64,000 bases of DNA from Asterias amurensis (GCF_032118995.1 NC_092665.1:5265501-5329500); one strand, 5' to 3'; shown: positions 43,715 to 56,199, counted from the first letter of the stretch. Notes: generated by a model not told the origin, from the letters alone. Numbers and translations: made by a program.

Positions 43715-44539
43715 TGGACGGATTAATTTTAACAGCGTATGCAGCTGAAGTTCTCATGTAGTGTTTGGGTCACTTGCTCTCTGCCAACATTAGTGTACTG
43801 TGGTACTGTTTGGTGGTACAGACTGTAATGCCGTTGCATTTCCCTTTGAAACCACGATATATTGTGTTGTGTCGTTGGGGCTTTTATCACCATACTTGCA
43901 AGTGGTTTCCGTTTTGGAGAAGCAAGTTCCGCTGGTATTCTGTACATTGTCTTGTTCAAATAGTGGGCAATAAAAGTTTACCTAGACAGTTTCAGTTGAA
44001 TGTGCTTGATATTCTGCTCGTTTTAATGTGTGTGTACAATTCATTCAAAAGCTGTCAACAAAATTAACAACAAGTACTGATGAAATGGCATTGTGTGACA
44101 TGACCACTTTGTTATTTTCTTTTATGTTGTGGGTAAAACAAAACAAGATTGAACATTATGCAACACTTTCACAATTATTATGGTGATCGGTGTTTTGTAC
44201 AGCCGACGTGGGGAGGGGCAACCGAGGTGAAGCCGAGTTTGCCTGTTTGCCCCAAAAGTTTACACAAAACCTGGACCCCGTCACGGAGCATGCAACATTA
44301 ATTGTTTTTTGTTTACCATGATTATCGATTCCTCTTGTTTGGGGACAAATTGTTACCATCCTCCATTAATGTTACGACAATAATGACACAGTTTAAAACT
44401 ATGACAGCATAATTTTGTAAGCCAAAACATGGTGGCACACTGTCTTAAGGTGCTGTCACTTGACGTTTTAGCCACCGTATGTCAACGTATGACAATTTTA
44501 GCGAGTACGCTGGCGTACGTCGAATAATTATGGGTAAAG
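43715..44539. other. C1q intron sequence without recognised gene
   Basis: Aligns with 26092-26930. Open frames are shorter here than in unit 1, arguing against coding function. Confidence 0.5.
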
Positions 44540-46110
44540 GCCCCGTTACACCTTGACGTTTAAGCCAGCGTATGCCGACGTATGACAATGTTAGCGACTA
44601 CGCTGGTGTACGTCAAATAAGTTATGGATAACTTTGTATAAGTTAAGAGCACGATGAAACACGCTGATATACACGTCGATGTAAGGCGTGTGGCTCACAA
44701 AGGCACTGTCACACATTGACGTTTTAGTCAGCGTATGCCGACGTATGCAAATTTTAGCGACCTCGCTGGCGTAAGTCGAACAAGTTATGGGTAAGTTTTG
44801 TATAAGTTAAGAGCACGATGAAACACGCTGATATACACGTCGATGTAAGTCGTGTGGCTCATGAAGGCCCTGTCACACATTGACGTTTTAGTCAGCGTAT
44901 GCCGACGTATGCAAATTTCTCTAAAACGTTGGCATACGCTGAACTATCGATAGATTTTTCAATTCAATTTTGAGCGTATACGAAGCGTATTCATAACGAG
45001 GTGGACGGATGCATACCGTAGAAGTAACTTACACAGAGCGTTTCCATAACGAATGCTTAGCGTGTTGACGGCGTTCACAACTTATATTCTACGATGGTCC
45101 AACTACTGCATAGAGCGCGGGGGCAGCGTATTGCCGACGATCACATACAGTAGCCTATAAAGAGGGTGCCTCTCGACGATTGAAATAATAACTGCACTTG
45201 ACATCGTATTAATCCTCATGCGAACCCAAATTGTATATACCAATTCACATAACTCTGCCAATACACCATTACATGGTAGCTGTAAGTTTAGAAACAAGTT
45301 TAGTAAGTTATGTGGTCATCCGGAACACGTCAAATACGTTCGACGTAAGTTCAAAGCACATTACTCATATAGGTTATAAGAAATACGTTTTTGGTACGCT
45401 AGACATTATATCGACGTATGTCGACTTCTGATAACCTTACAAGTAACGTGTGTGAACGTGCGTCATCAATCGTATCTTATGAACCACACGCCGGCACACT
45501 TAGATTTTGTTGTGCATGCACACAATTTATCGACGACCTCGCCTTACTACGACGTACACGGCGTGTTTCAGCGTGCTCATAACTTATACAAAACTTACCC
45601 ATAACTTATTCGACGTACGCCAGCGTATTCGCCCCAATTTTGTATACGTCGGCATACGCTTGCTAAAACGTCTAGGTGTGACAGGGCCTTAACATTCAAT
45701 AGTAGTAACGTGCTTTGAACCTACCTCGAACGTATTTGACGTGCTCCGGACGACCACAGAACTTAATGAACGTGATTCTAACTTACAGCTACCGCAACTG
45801 GATGTGATCGCCGGCAATACGCTGCCGCGCGTTATGCAGTAGTTAGATTACCGTAGGACATAAGCTGCGAACGCTGTTAACAGGCTAAGCATTCGTTATG
45901 AAAACGTCCTATGTAAGTTACTAATACGGTCTGGATACGTCCAACTCGTTATGAATAGGCTTTGTATACGCTCAAAATTGAAAAGTCCATCGAAAGTTCA
46001 GCGGATGCCAACGTTTAAGAGAAATTGTCATACGTCGGCATACGCTGACTAAAACGTAGAGGTGTGACAGTGCCGTAGTCAAGGTGTGGCAGTGCCGTAA
46101 GTTAAGATCA
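44540..46110. mobile_element. DNA transposon cluster with long inverted ends, unit-2 copy
   Basis: Same end motifs as 26931-28380 (CACACCTTGACGTTTAAG; AAACGTCTAGGTGTGACAGG near 45665). A segment near 45140-45210 sits in a different place than in unit 1, so the two copies have been rearranged internally since duplication. Confidence 0.7.
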
Positions 46111-46444
46111 CGGCTAAATACGCCCATATACGTCTTTGTATTATGCTTTGAACCTATGTCGAAATTATTTGACGTGTTTCGGACGACCACTTTTGATGAA
46201 ATTAAGTAGTGGCAGCGTATTGGGAAATCGGTATACACTAATTGGGTTCGAAGGAGAATACAGTGACGCCAAGTGCAGTTATTATTTCAAACGTCGAGGT
46301 ACCATGCAATACGCTGCTGCGCGCTATGCAGTAGTTGGACTATTCGTAGATATCGTATCTTTTTACACGAGGAGAAATCCTCACAATGTAGACAAGTTGA
46401 GGAATCTTTCTTGGATTATAAAATGAGCGAAGTGAAACGGACAG

Positions 46445-46650
46445 TAGCTCAATGTATAGGGTGTTGGTTTTATCTCAAACAATCACTGTGTTGCACAACC
46501 TCTTGTTGATATAGAGGCATACGCGCCCCACCCTGTATCTTCCCTGTAATTTTGTAATCTCTGTCAAGTCGAATCCGAGATCCAAAGCCGTCTATATGGA
46601 GATCATTACTCTGGGTTGTATTGTCTAACAATGTCTCGGTGAAGGATACC
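46445..46650 (-). mobile_element. LINE endonuclease-domain fragment, unit-2 copy
   Basis: Counterpart of 28730-28935, with the IRLDRDYKITGKIQ and CLYINKR regions recognisable on the minus strand. Confidence 0.55.
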
Positions 46651-47089
46651 AGAGTCTCTGTGTTTACGCATGTGATTAAACGAGCTCATCCATTTTGGGG
46701 CGTAGGGAACGGCAATGGACAATACCATTGTTGGGAGAAAGATTCTACCGGTCTGATTAAACTTCTTTCTCCTCACCACCCATATTTCCCCTGTTTCTAC
46801 TTTTAAAGTTGTTTATAATTGTCTGACAGTTGTTTGGGTGTCATTGGGGAGCATTTCAACACGATATTCAATATGTTGAAGATCAAACGAGCCAACGGCA
46901 CCCTGCCGTAAGCCAAGTAGGTACTCAAGTGTGTAGCGGTAGCCACTTTGTTGTGTGGAGCGATTATTTAGCTCAACACAACATAACACTCACGATCAAT
47001 ACGGCCAGGTACATAATTTAACACACACATGCTAGAGAAGCGCCTTCTATGTTTTTATCGTTTGTTTTATTTATTCTATTAAATTACAG

Positions 47090-48079
47090 ATGAAGATTAC
47101 CATATCAACAGTGACCTTTCTTCTTTGTATTTTGCAAATTCCGTTCATGGTGGCTAAAACAGCAGTTTCACCTAATCCGGAGATGACGTGTAACTCCTGC
47201 TGCCAGGGCCCAGCCGGTATACCGGGAATTCCCGGGTCAAATGGGAACCATGGTCAAGGGCTTGTAGGGTCCCCTGGTGTGGTAGGTCAACCTGGGGCTA
47301 AAGGAGACAAGGGGTCAGATGGACTAGTTGGTGAGCCAGGCGCTAAAGGGGATATTGGACTTACGGGAGATCAAGGAGTCGGTCAACCAGGGAAACAAGG
47401 ACCTCAAGGTCTGCCTGGGATGAATGGTCTGAATGGGGAGAGAGGTGAACCTGGACCAGCTGGACAGACTGGTGAAGCAGGTGAGCCCGGGGGAAATGGA
47501 GACATCGGGTCAGATGGACTGGTTGGTGAGCCAGGCGCTAAAGGGGATCATGGACTGAAGGGAGAGCAAGGAGTCGGCCAACAGGGCAGAAAAGGACCTC
47601 GAGGTCTGCCTGGGATGAATGGTCTGAAGGGTGAGAGAGGTGAACCTGGACCAGCTAGACAGACTGGTGAAGCAGGTGAACGTAGTTTGCGACGGTCCGC
47701 CTTCACTGCAGTGAGGAATACCGTCTTGCATCTAAACAACTGGGATCCTTTGCCCTTTGAAGAGTTATTGTTTTCAGAGGAAGGGACTGATTTCAACTTG
47801 AATAACGGCACGTTTACGTGTAATGTGCCTGGGGTATACGTATTGATGTTCTCAGTCTTAAAATTATCAAGTGGGTCTGGCCTATGGGTCCAGCTGAGGA
47901 AGAACGGTAACACCATTGTTTCAGGGGGTGTAAACGATGCAGAATATCGTCATGTGAGCAGCAGTGCAGTGATTCCCTTGCACTATGGAGATCAAGTTCA
48001 CTTAGCTGGAGACGGTCAAGTATATAGTAACTCTAAGCATTTCACGTCTTTCACTGGATTCCTGCTGTACGAAATCTAA
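47090..48079 (+). CDS. Secreted collagen-like C1q-domain protein, copy 3
   Basis: 329 residues in one exon, starting MKITISTVTFLLCILQ right after the AAATTACAG acceptor. Signal peptide, CNSCC cluster, a stalk with two 65-residue collagen modules and a C1q domain (about 200-329; [29 protein letters not shown]). It differs from copies 1 and 2 at two structural residues. The last glycine of a Gly-X-Y run is Arg190 (GPARQT), and the cysteine between stalk and head is Arg198 (GERSLRR). The head also has a distinct loop (VLHLNNWD) and LMK is LRK. The frame is intact, so the protein may form oligomers differently rather than be dead. Promoter and first exon are predicted at 43225-43406. Confidence 0.92.
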   Translation: MKITISTVTFLLCILQIPFMVAKTAVSPNPEMTCNSCCQGPAGIPGIPGSNGNHGQGLVGSPGVVGQPGAKGDKGSDGLVGEPGAKGDIGLTGDQGVGQPGKQGPQGLPGMNGLNGERGEPGPAGQTGEAGEPGGNGDIGSDGLVGEPGAKGDHGLKGEQGVGQQGRKGPRGLPGMNGLKGERGEPGPARQTGEAGERSLRRSAFTAVRNTVLHLNNWDPLPFEELLFSEEGTDFNLNNGTFTCNVPGVYVLMFSVLKLSSGSGLWVQLRKNGNTIVSGGVNDAEYRHVSSSAVIPLHYGDQVHLAGDGQVYSNSKHFTSFTGFLLYEI

Positions 48080-48130
48080 ATCAAACATACAAACACACGG
48101 AAACGTTTAAATGTTTTAGACAACGATTTA

Positions 48131-48136
48131 AATAAA
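48131..48136 (+). promoter_or_regulatory. Poly(A) signal, C1q gene 3
   Basis: AATAAA 52 bases after the stop codon, as in the other copies. Confidence 0.7.
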
Positions 48137-49324
48137 CTTATATGCAACTATATAGTTTTTACAAATATAATAATATTGAGTTAATCGTGGAAAATCGAAC
48201 GTGTGTTAGATGAATCGAATAAAATTACTTTATTATTAATTGTTTTATTATTTGCAGGACAATAAGTATGGAAAAGACGGTTTTTTTTTTGAACACTTGA
48301 TTTTGCAAACGTGTATTGTGACAAGAACTTTCAACGTGTTTTTGTCACATAAACAGTGCTATAAATACCAGTTCATCCCTTTTTTGAGTTTATTACATTT
48401 TCTGTAAAGTTTGAAATTTCTGCAGCCTGTAATTCCGTCCGATGGTGCAATGATGAGTCCTTGAAACCATGACGAGTCCATAAAATGCAAAATGAAACTA
48501 CGCAACAAAAACTGACAGTTTATTAAACAGTACATACAAAACTTCAGATTCCTTGATACAGACTCAGACTTATAATTCATTGTGGCCTCCGATTGTGCCG
48601 GCAATTTTATTTCAAACATTTTAAATTGGTTGAAAAAGCTGTAACCTTTTAAGGCAACAAAATACAAATAATTCACCTAACAACTGGTACCAGTTGTCTT
48701 CTGCTGATATATTCGTTAATGTACAATACTTATGATATTAAAATAACGACAACTTGTGATCAAAAATAACTTGCGTTGTAAAGTTACCAGAAAACATTTG
48801 ATTTGTTTTGTTTTTTTATAACACGTTTCGATATGGAGAAATATTTAATTTTTCGTCGTGGTTTGAGCGTTTCTTTGTTTTCACATGAGAAAGCACTTTT
48901 GTTTAATGCAGATGAAACATTGGGTATTCGTTTTGAATCACTTTTGTATAAAACGATTCGTTAAACCGTCACATCGGCATGAAACCAATACACCATCCTA
49001 GTGTGAATTTGGAAAATTAAAATTTCCTCACTTCGACCGTGACTTAATTATTCGGAATATTAGCTGATTACACAATGTCGCATTTTACCTTACACAGAAA
49101 GGTTTCGTTGACAGTAATATTGTGACCCACTTTGTGATTTTTGTTAGAACTATATTTGCATGGTATAGCCTGTTGGGGTAAAACATATTCTTGTAAAATA
49201 GCACTATATGTAAGCTTTAATATGATGCATAATGTTAACATGTTTCCAAGAAGTAACCAGACATTTTAATAAATAACCTGAGCACATGCAAATTTATTAA
49301 AAATGGGGTCGAGTTTAAAGGGTT
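48137..49324. other. C1q 3' flank, unit 3
   Basis: Close match to unit 2 with one copy of the 295-bp segment. Nothing coding. Confidence 0.55.
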
Positions 49325-49880
49325 AAAGTAACCTGGAAATAGAATATATTTTTCTTCAAACATTAGAGTATATTTATGCTAATGAACAATAACATAATTT
49401 GTTGGGTTATTGTTTGTAACGATTTACATGTTTAAAAATTAGATAAAGTTGTTGGGGGTGACTCCGCCTACCCCTTTAGTGACGTCAATCGAGGCAGACT
49501 TTGCCTCGATCGTACATTGAACACACGTACGTGCAATTACATGCAAGTTCTAGTTTTTACGTTTCGAAAAAAGGTTTATTTCTTGCATTTTTTCGGCAAT
49601 GTCGACCACGTGTGTTGCTGCTGGAGGCAGCAAAAAAACAAAAAATTGGGTCAGTTTGGAAAGTGGTTCGGTCCGACGTCTTTTCCAGCACTGTGCAGCA
49701 AACACTTTGAGCCGTCCTGCTTCAAATATCGCGCCTCGATTGACGTCACGAACAGCGCCCTCTCGGGTCGGGCCTACTTTTAAATGTGTTAATTATGGAA
49801 ACTAAATTTATAGAACCTTAGTTAAATATTTATTCATATTCTACTCATCAAAACACATACTTTAGTGAGTGACAAAAGCT
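49325..49880 (+). mobile_element. THAP transposon relic, unit-3 copy
   Basis: The left end TTAAAGTAACCTGG carries one change. The THAP fragment (MSTTCVAAGGSKKTKN; LCSKHFEPSCF) is at 49599-49783. The right inverted end and about 90 bases are deleted. Confidence 0.6.
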
Positions 49881-51479
49881 TTATTTTGTGATCGAATTTT
49901 AGTCTTATTTGTATCCTTTTGCGCGAAAACATCACTTTACTTGTAATTCGTTTTTAACAAAAATGTATACACTGACTTATTTCAAACGGGAGTAACTTAG
50001 CAACGCGATACACCCAAAGCTTGGACATTAAACCAAATAACTGCTGCTGGTGTGTTCTTTCTAGCCCCTGCATTTGATTCAAATCTTCAAATTGTCAACA
50101 TCTGATTCATTTCACAATTAAACAATTATTACGTTAAAGGTCGTCAAAACACAGTGTTAATGTTTGCATTAACGCTAGAATACAAAGCATAAGTATATTA
50201 CTAGATACTTGTATTTCTACAAAGCATGTTTTTGTTAAATTTAACTATAATCCAATTAGTGTACTAGACGATAAGATATATTGCATAGTTTTAGAAATAG
50301 TCAGGTGTCACTTGAATGTTTTAAATACATTGAAAGAATGAACATTAACGCCGTATCAATTGATTGTTTTGGTTTTTGTGTTTTGCGTATTTAGTTGATA
50401 TTTAACTAAAATGATTGGTAAATACAATTTGCAAGCTGAACTAATTTTCCTCACACTATTTACTCATTTTTGCCAAAACCTACAACACCTCAGCAAATAA
50501 AATTTAAGGGAAACTTTTTACCGCTTTACCTTCAAACAGTGCAAGTTTACCGTAAATCAGTGAACATTGATTTTGCGTCCTTCTACAAAAAGTACACAAA
50601 CCCTAAAAACTTGTCAGTGGGAAGGATGAACAGGGAATGGGTTAAATAACGTAGGAATGGGTGGCCCAAGCATTTTGGCCGGGATTGTAGCCCCCGTTGT
50701 CGGAGGAACAAAACTCGGCTTATTTGACTGGCGACAGAACATGTTGTTTTCTGTTTGCTTCCGAAAAACTGCAAACAAACGAAGTGACCTGGCCCCTCCT
50801 GTCTTCCCCAGACTGGTATGGGCCGCGGTTAACGAATAGCCGGAGTGCTATGAATTTTTCCTCGGAGTATCTGATATCAATACGGTCTAAAGCAGATGGA
50901 ATCAAAAGAGGGTGCTTTCAGAATTAAGAAACGACCATGGTCACCGCTCACTGTAAAAGGATGAAACTATCTCCAAGGGACAGAAATCTCATGCCACTAC
51001 AAGGGCCACGCGCAATTCTCCAGGACTAGGCGCCCGGATGGGTTGCCGGTGTCTCAGTGAAATCAGTGCTGCCGGAGATTCTTTCCCCTGTTTGAGACAC
51101 AAACATGGGCTGAGTGAGGGTGATTTAACAGAGGGCGCTACCACAAGTAGTTTGTAACAAGTTTGCCGTATAAGGGGGAGGGAATTTTGGGAGAACGTAA
51201 TCTCCTGACACACCTGCCTATAATGGGGAAAGAATCTCCGGGGACAGATTTCCATTAAAAACACGGGCCCAAGGCGGAATCCTGCCTTACGTGTTAAACA
51301 ATCAAAATGACTCCAATCTCATCCAAAAGTTGTAAATAGTAAATACATTTTGTTCGCAATGTGTTCATTTAATTTGTTTTGCTCCATTGAATATGCTTGT
51401 TTCCCAAAAGCATTTGTGCGGAAGTAGACTCTGAGAAAACAAAAAATACAATTGAAAATCAGTTTAAAACTACCCTTTA
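49881..51479. other. Noncoding unit-3 sequence
   Basis: Aligns with 32900-34490. No gene recognised. Confidence 0.5.
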
Positions 51480-51830
51480 AGGGCAAAGGCAGGACACATT
51501 GGGATACTTTCAAGCAACGTCTTTCCACTTGGTGTATCTCAACATAATCTTAAATTAACAAACCCGTGAACATTAATTTGAGCTCAATTGTCCGTCGAAG
51601 TTGCGAGAGAATAATGGGAAGACACCCCTTGTCGCACAAGTTGTGTGCTTTCAGATGCCTTGAATTTGAGACCTCAACAATTCCAGAAAGTACTTCTTCT
51701 CAAAAACTAGTTTTCTTCAGAGAGAGCCGTTACTCACAATGTTTTATACTATTAACATCTCTCCATTGCTCATTACCAAGTAAGGTGTTTATGCTTACAA
51801 TTATTTGTTGAATTTTAAAAGGTATTAGAC
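51480..51830 (+). mobile_element. MITE, diverged, unit-3 copy
   Basis: Same insertion as 11746 and 34490; GGCAGGACACATTGGGATAC to the CATTACCAAGTAAGG end. Confidence 0.75.
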
Positions 51831-52470
51831 AATGCTTCAAAACGACAAAATTTAGCCATTAACTTAAGGTTTGGTGTAACGTACCCCAGAAAAGGTGTCT
51901 TCAAATTAAAATCATCAGTTTGTTGAAAAAAAATTGTTAAAGCTTGACTTGAGTAGTATAGTAAAACGTTCGTGTTAAAAGCAATACACAACTGGCCTTA
52001 TGTTGCTTTATGTGCTTGCAAATTAGTCTGTTCTGACAAAATACATTAAAATTGACAATGTATTATTTTTTTCTGACCTTGTTTGAGGTAACAATTTAAT
52101 TTAAAATTTAATAAATGCATGTTCAATGATAAAAAGCGAAACTACCATTGGAGTTTTGAGCCAAGGGGGCAATGATGTGTCATAGAAACAATTAGGTGAT
52201 TTTTTTTGCTCGAATAAGATGAAAATGTTATGTTTATTTAAACAAAACTAACTTCGGTGTGCTAGTGTAGTCAACACATTCACTTTGCTTACCAATCGCG
52301 CACTTCGAGTCGGATGGTGGCGCATTACTTCTTCCTTTTAATTTGTTTTAGTTTACAGATTTTAGTGATTGGTAACTGTAAATGTAATCATTCGATAAAT
52401 ATGTTATGGGGATTGATAAAAAGTGATCAGACAGAAACAAAATCACACTACAATTGCACGCACGTTAATC

Positions 52471-52472
52471 TT
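52471..52472. other. Right breakpoint of the segmental duplication
   Basis: Units 1, 2 and 3 share GCACGCACGTTAATCT. Units 1 and 2 continue CCCCAGCTGATGG, whereas unit 3 turns into TTGGCAGTGTCTAGCGG. The ALP part of unit 3 is therefore missing. Confidence 0.85.
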
Positions 52473-52560
52473 TGGCAGTGTCTAGCGGCCGTGGCATGAC
52501 GCGGCCAACAAAAACATTCGGACGCGGCTGTGACTTCGTGTGCGCGCCCTCAAGCGGTGA
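52473..52560. repeat. GC-rich dispersed repeat
   Basis: AGCGGCCGTGGC and AAACATTCGGACGCGGC are shared with two tandem copies at about 55815-55935 (CGGCCGCAGCC and AAACATTCGGACACG). It abuts the duplication breakpoint. Confidence 0.6.
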
Positions 52561-53404
52561 AATTAGTGTTTGCATACGTCGTACATGTGTTGTTTCGTCT
52601 GCTAATGCAAACAAACAACATGCACGATTGGACTGAGTGATGTGAACGGCGTGAATTTTGAAGTTGGGGGGGAGGGGCTCAATATTTCTATATTTCTACC
52701 TCTCAAGTAGAATTTTAGTTTAAATCTATTTGTTGAAGTATAGTGTCATGTTTTATTTAGGGATTTCAACATTGAGAAGTGAACAATTAACACATTTCTT
52801 TTATAAACACCAAAATAAAACAACCTTTTTAAAATAAAATTATTTTGGTTGACCCAACCATGCCCAACTGGTGTGTAATGATAATCAAGCACTGTTATAC
52901 TAGATGCTTTCTGAGTCCTGCAGGAAAGAATTCACAGGCTTACTACTCGGGTGAGTTTAACCCAAGACCTCCCGCATAATTATTAGAGCAGATCTACACC
53001 AGATGTCAAGAGACCAGTTCGATAATGATGTTTATTGACAATGGGTACAGCAAACAATTAAAAATAAATGTAATCCTACCTCAGTAATTACTTAGCCTGT
53101 GGATTTCCCCCCCTGCAGAAATAAGAAACCCCTGACAGTGCTTTCATCAGTGTTCTAATATTCTTGCAAAACCTAGTATTACATCTATTTTAACTAAACA
53201 ATATTGTAGGTCCAATGGGTGGGTGGGGCGATTGGGTGGGAATTGATGTGGATTACTGTGGAGCACACCCCTGTCCCAGACTACCAATAATCACACAATC
53301 AACAATTAATTAAGACACAGGAGATAAGTTTAACTTTTGAGACGTGAGGTATATTTTCACCAGCTCTGCCTTTTATAGGCCAACATAATACAAGTTTATA
53401 GAGC
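52561..53404. other. No gene recognised
   Basis: AT-rich sequence with short frames only. Confidence 0.5.
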
Positions 53405-53535
53405 ATTGCCCATAGTTTAACCAATTAGGAGATAACAGTGCGAGGACACGCTCTTCACTGCGCATAATGACCGGGTTGGTGGCTGGTGCTGTTAACGGTC
53501 TTCGCACTGTTATTTCCATTAGTAAATACCTTTTT
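53405..53535. repeat. Inverted repeat (foldback)
   Basis: AACAGTGCGAGGAC near 53434 is inverted as GGTCTTCGCACTGTT near 53498. Confidence 0.65.
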
Positions 53536-53684
53536 AACGAAATAAACAGCTTAAGTGTCAATACGTCACGCTATGCATACGATCAGTCAGTTCAAAAATT
53601 ACATTGAAAACTTCGCGTGTGCAAAACCAAAAGCAAAAACATTTCACCTAACCTTATTGACTTAAATTCGTTATCACAATCGCG

Positions 53685-53800
53685 AGAGTGCAATACAGAA
53701 AAATATAGTGCATCTGCGTCCCATCAGCCTGGTTGGATATGGAACGCATATAAGGAAGTGGTATATTTATCTGTATTCTACTCACGCTTTTTTGATAACT
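53685..53800. mobile_element. Foldback element, diverged member
   Basis: GAGTGCAATACAGAAAAATA is inverted near 53765-53785 (TATTTATCTGTATTCTACTC). Related to 56200-56325. Confidence 0.6.
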
Positions 53801-53904
53801 TGAAACTATCATCCGTTAATACATCCCCTTGTGATCAGATTTTGACCAATCAGTACCTGGAAACTGTCCAAGGTATTTATTAATCAAACTAAAAGGCCAA
53901 CTTA

Positions 53905-54370
53905 AAGACACCATTGGTAATTGGTGTATTTCAACATTTGATAAAATAACAAATCTGTGAAAATTTGAGCTTAATTGGTCTTCGAAGTTGCGAGATAACT
54001 ATGAAAGAAAAAACACCCTTGTCACACAAAATTGTGTGCTTTCAGATGCTTGTTTTTGAGACCTCAAAATCTAGTTCTAAGGTCTCGAAATCACATTCGT
54101 GAAAAAGTTACATCTTTCTCAAAAACTGAGAGAGCTGTTTCTCACAATGTTTTATACTATCACTAGCCTTGCTCAAGGCAGTCGCATCATTCACTCCGAA
54201 AAAGACGCCGTTGTAAACCCACCCGTATACACTGTGCGTGGTGCGTTTAATCACACCACACGACCCACCCGTATACAGTATCACCCTCTCCTCATTACTC
54301 GTTACCAAGTAAGGTTTTATGCTAATAATTATTTTGAGCAATAACCAATAGTGTCCACTGCCTTTAAAGC
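53905..54370 (+). mobile_element. MITE split by a 115-bp insertion
   Basis: AAAGACACCATTGGTAATTG through the family core to CAATAGTGTCCACTGCCTTT, interrupted at 54164-54278. Confidence 0.85.
54164..54278. mobile_element. 115-bp TAGCCTTG element with target duplication
   Basis: Starts TAGCCTTGCTCAAGGCAGTC and ends CCCACCCGTATACAG. It is bounded by TATCAC at 54158-54163 and 54279-54284. CCCACCCGTATACA occurs twice inside. Confidence 0.8.
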
Positions 54371-55200
54371 CGGTTTATAGTCGTTGGAAATGTTGACATC
54401 GGAAATGTTGACGCATGATTCTAAAAAACACGGTTTATAGACATCATCACTCTGGCATATAAACTGTGTTTTTACAATCGCTGCGTCAAGATATTCATTG
54501 GGCGACCATCGCAAAACCGACTTCAAGGCCCTCATAACAATTCCTTTGCATCATTTTAGAGAGATTAGTAAAACAATGTCACAAAATTTATTAGCATGTA
54601 CAACTAGTTTTTTACTCTGTGTGAAACTGTGCCCTAGTCATAGCTGGTTTCTGAGTAGTCGAAAACCTGACTTACAGTAGAACTTAAGAATGAACTTTCC
54701 AAATTCTGTATCTGAAGACGTAAGGACGCATCTAACCCATCCTAGGACGAGTAAGAGATAGCATAATCGTACTGCTTTGTGAAATCGGCTACTGGAGTTG
54801 TTCTGCTCCATCCATCATCATGTCATATAATACAGATGCTTATTTTTTTTTTGGGTGGCTGTTTCTCCTGGTCTTACCATAAAGATCTTACCGGTCATCC
54901 TCGTACTCCTCCAAACACCAAAGATGACAGTACACCGGGCATGGAGAGGTCATGTCTTCATAAAAGGGCCATGATATAGGCCTACGGCTGCACGTTTCAT
55001 CTTCCATCCTTCCCTAGTTGAGGGGTGTTTTAATTCCTGAAGTTAAAGTATGAAAGTAATTTTCAGTTACCACCATGACAATTGTGTTTTATTTTTACCA
55101 GAGCAAATATTACCAGTGAAAGCCCAACCAGCCCTTCAATCTCAGCTCACCCATGGGAGGTAAAAGTAGACCTACATAGCTCACCCATCATGACCCTGTT
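54371..55200. other. No gene recognised; weak inverted repeats
   Basis: AACACGGTTTATAG near 54428 is loosely inverted at 54457-54475. No coding support. Confidence 0.45.
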
Positions 55201-55235
55201 ACTGGGTCTATTCTACCTCCATGGTCCTACAGTTA
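55155..55235. repeat. Inverted repeat
   Basis: CCATGGGAGGTAAAAGTAGA near 55152 is inverted as TCTATTCTACCTCCATGG near 55207. Confidence 0.6.
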
Positions 55236-55263
55236 ACTAAAATGTTCTAAGAGTAAGACCACT

Positions 55264-55285
55264 AACCCCCCCCCCCCCCCCCCCA
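55264..55285. repeat. Poly-C run
   Basis: About 18 consecutive C then CACCACC. The length is likely uncertain in any assembly. Confidence 0.9.
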
Positions 55286-55814
55286 CCACCCAAAAATAAA
55301 TAAAAATAAAAAATGAAAATTACATTTTACACAATTTTGCCTAAGTTTATCATGTTTATTATTAAAAACCCAATCGTTATGTCACAACTGTCTGTTCGTG
55401 ATTGCAATAAACAGATGACAGGAATCCCAGGATGATGATAATTTCGTACAAAACGAAACGAGCAACGCTAGGGTAGGTTTGGGTTGTGAGTTATTGTCAA
55501 AAACAAAACAAAAATTAAAAAAATTAAATGCAGGATAAAAACACGACCCGAATTAGCAATACAACACGAAAAGTGTGACATAATTATCACAGGTCGTCTT
55601 CTTCTTTATCTAAACATCACTTACACTTGAAGGTTTCACCTGTAGCAGCTTTAGCAGAAGTATGTAGTACAGTTTCTAGACCCATCGTAAGTATATGTAG
55701 CACTAGCATGTAGCATGCAGCAGACGACAAACCACACACCACACACACACAATATCAACAAAATGGCGTTCCGGCCACAAGCAAGTCACCTCCGCTTGTG
55801 GCTTACATCTGTGA

Positions 55815-55940
55815 CGTCGCGGCCGCAGCCACGGCCGCAGCCAAAAGAAAAAAACATTCGGACACGACTTCAAAATGGCGCGCACTGCCAGCGGCCGCAG
55901 CCGCCGCCGAAGTCGAAACATTCGGACACGGCCTCACTTG
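55815..55940. repeat. GC-rich repeat, two tandem copies
   Basis: CGGCCGCAGCC followed by AAACATTCGGACACG occurs twice about 70 bases apart. A third relative lies at 52473. Confidence 0.7.
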
Positions 55941-56199
55941 CAACATGCTAAATTTCAAACTTCCGAGCGTTATTTCACAACGAACAGCATTCACGCGCAC
56001 AAAGTTTACAACGTAACTTTTGCACTGTCTGTATACGGAGCGTGACAAAATCACATTTCACAATGCGCACTGTGTAATAAAAAGAGAGGAAGTAGGATAT
56101 AAAACAGAGGTCGTAGCATATGTTTTTATCCCCCTAGTAGTTCGAGCTTCTGATTGGTGGATTAGCGCGTACTGGAAGATAATATAAGTTATCACACAA

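Noticed and set aside
55715-56054. Arg/Pro- and Ala-rich frames on both strands
   Set aside because: Explained by GC-rich tandem repeat sequence open in several frames at once.
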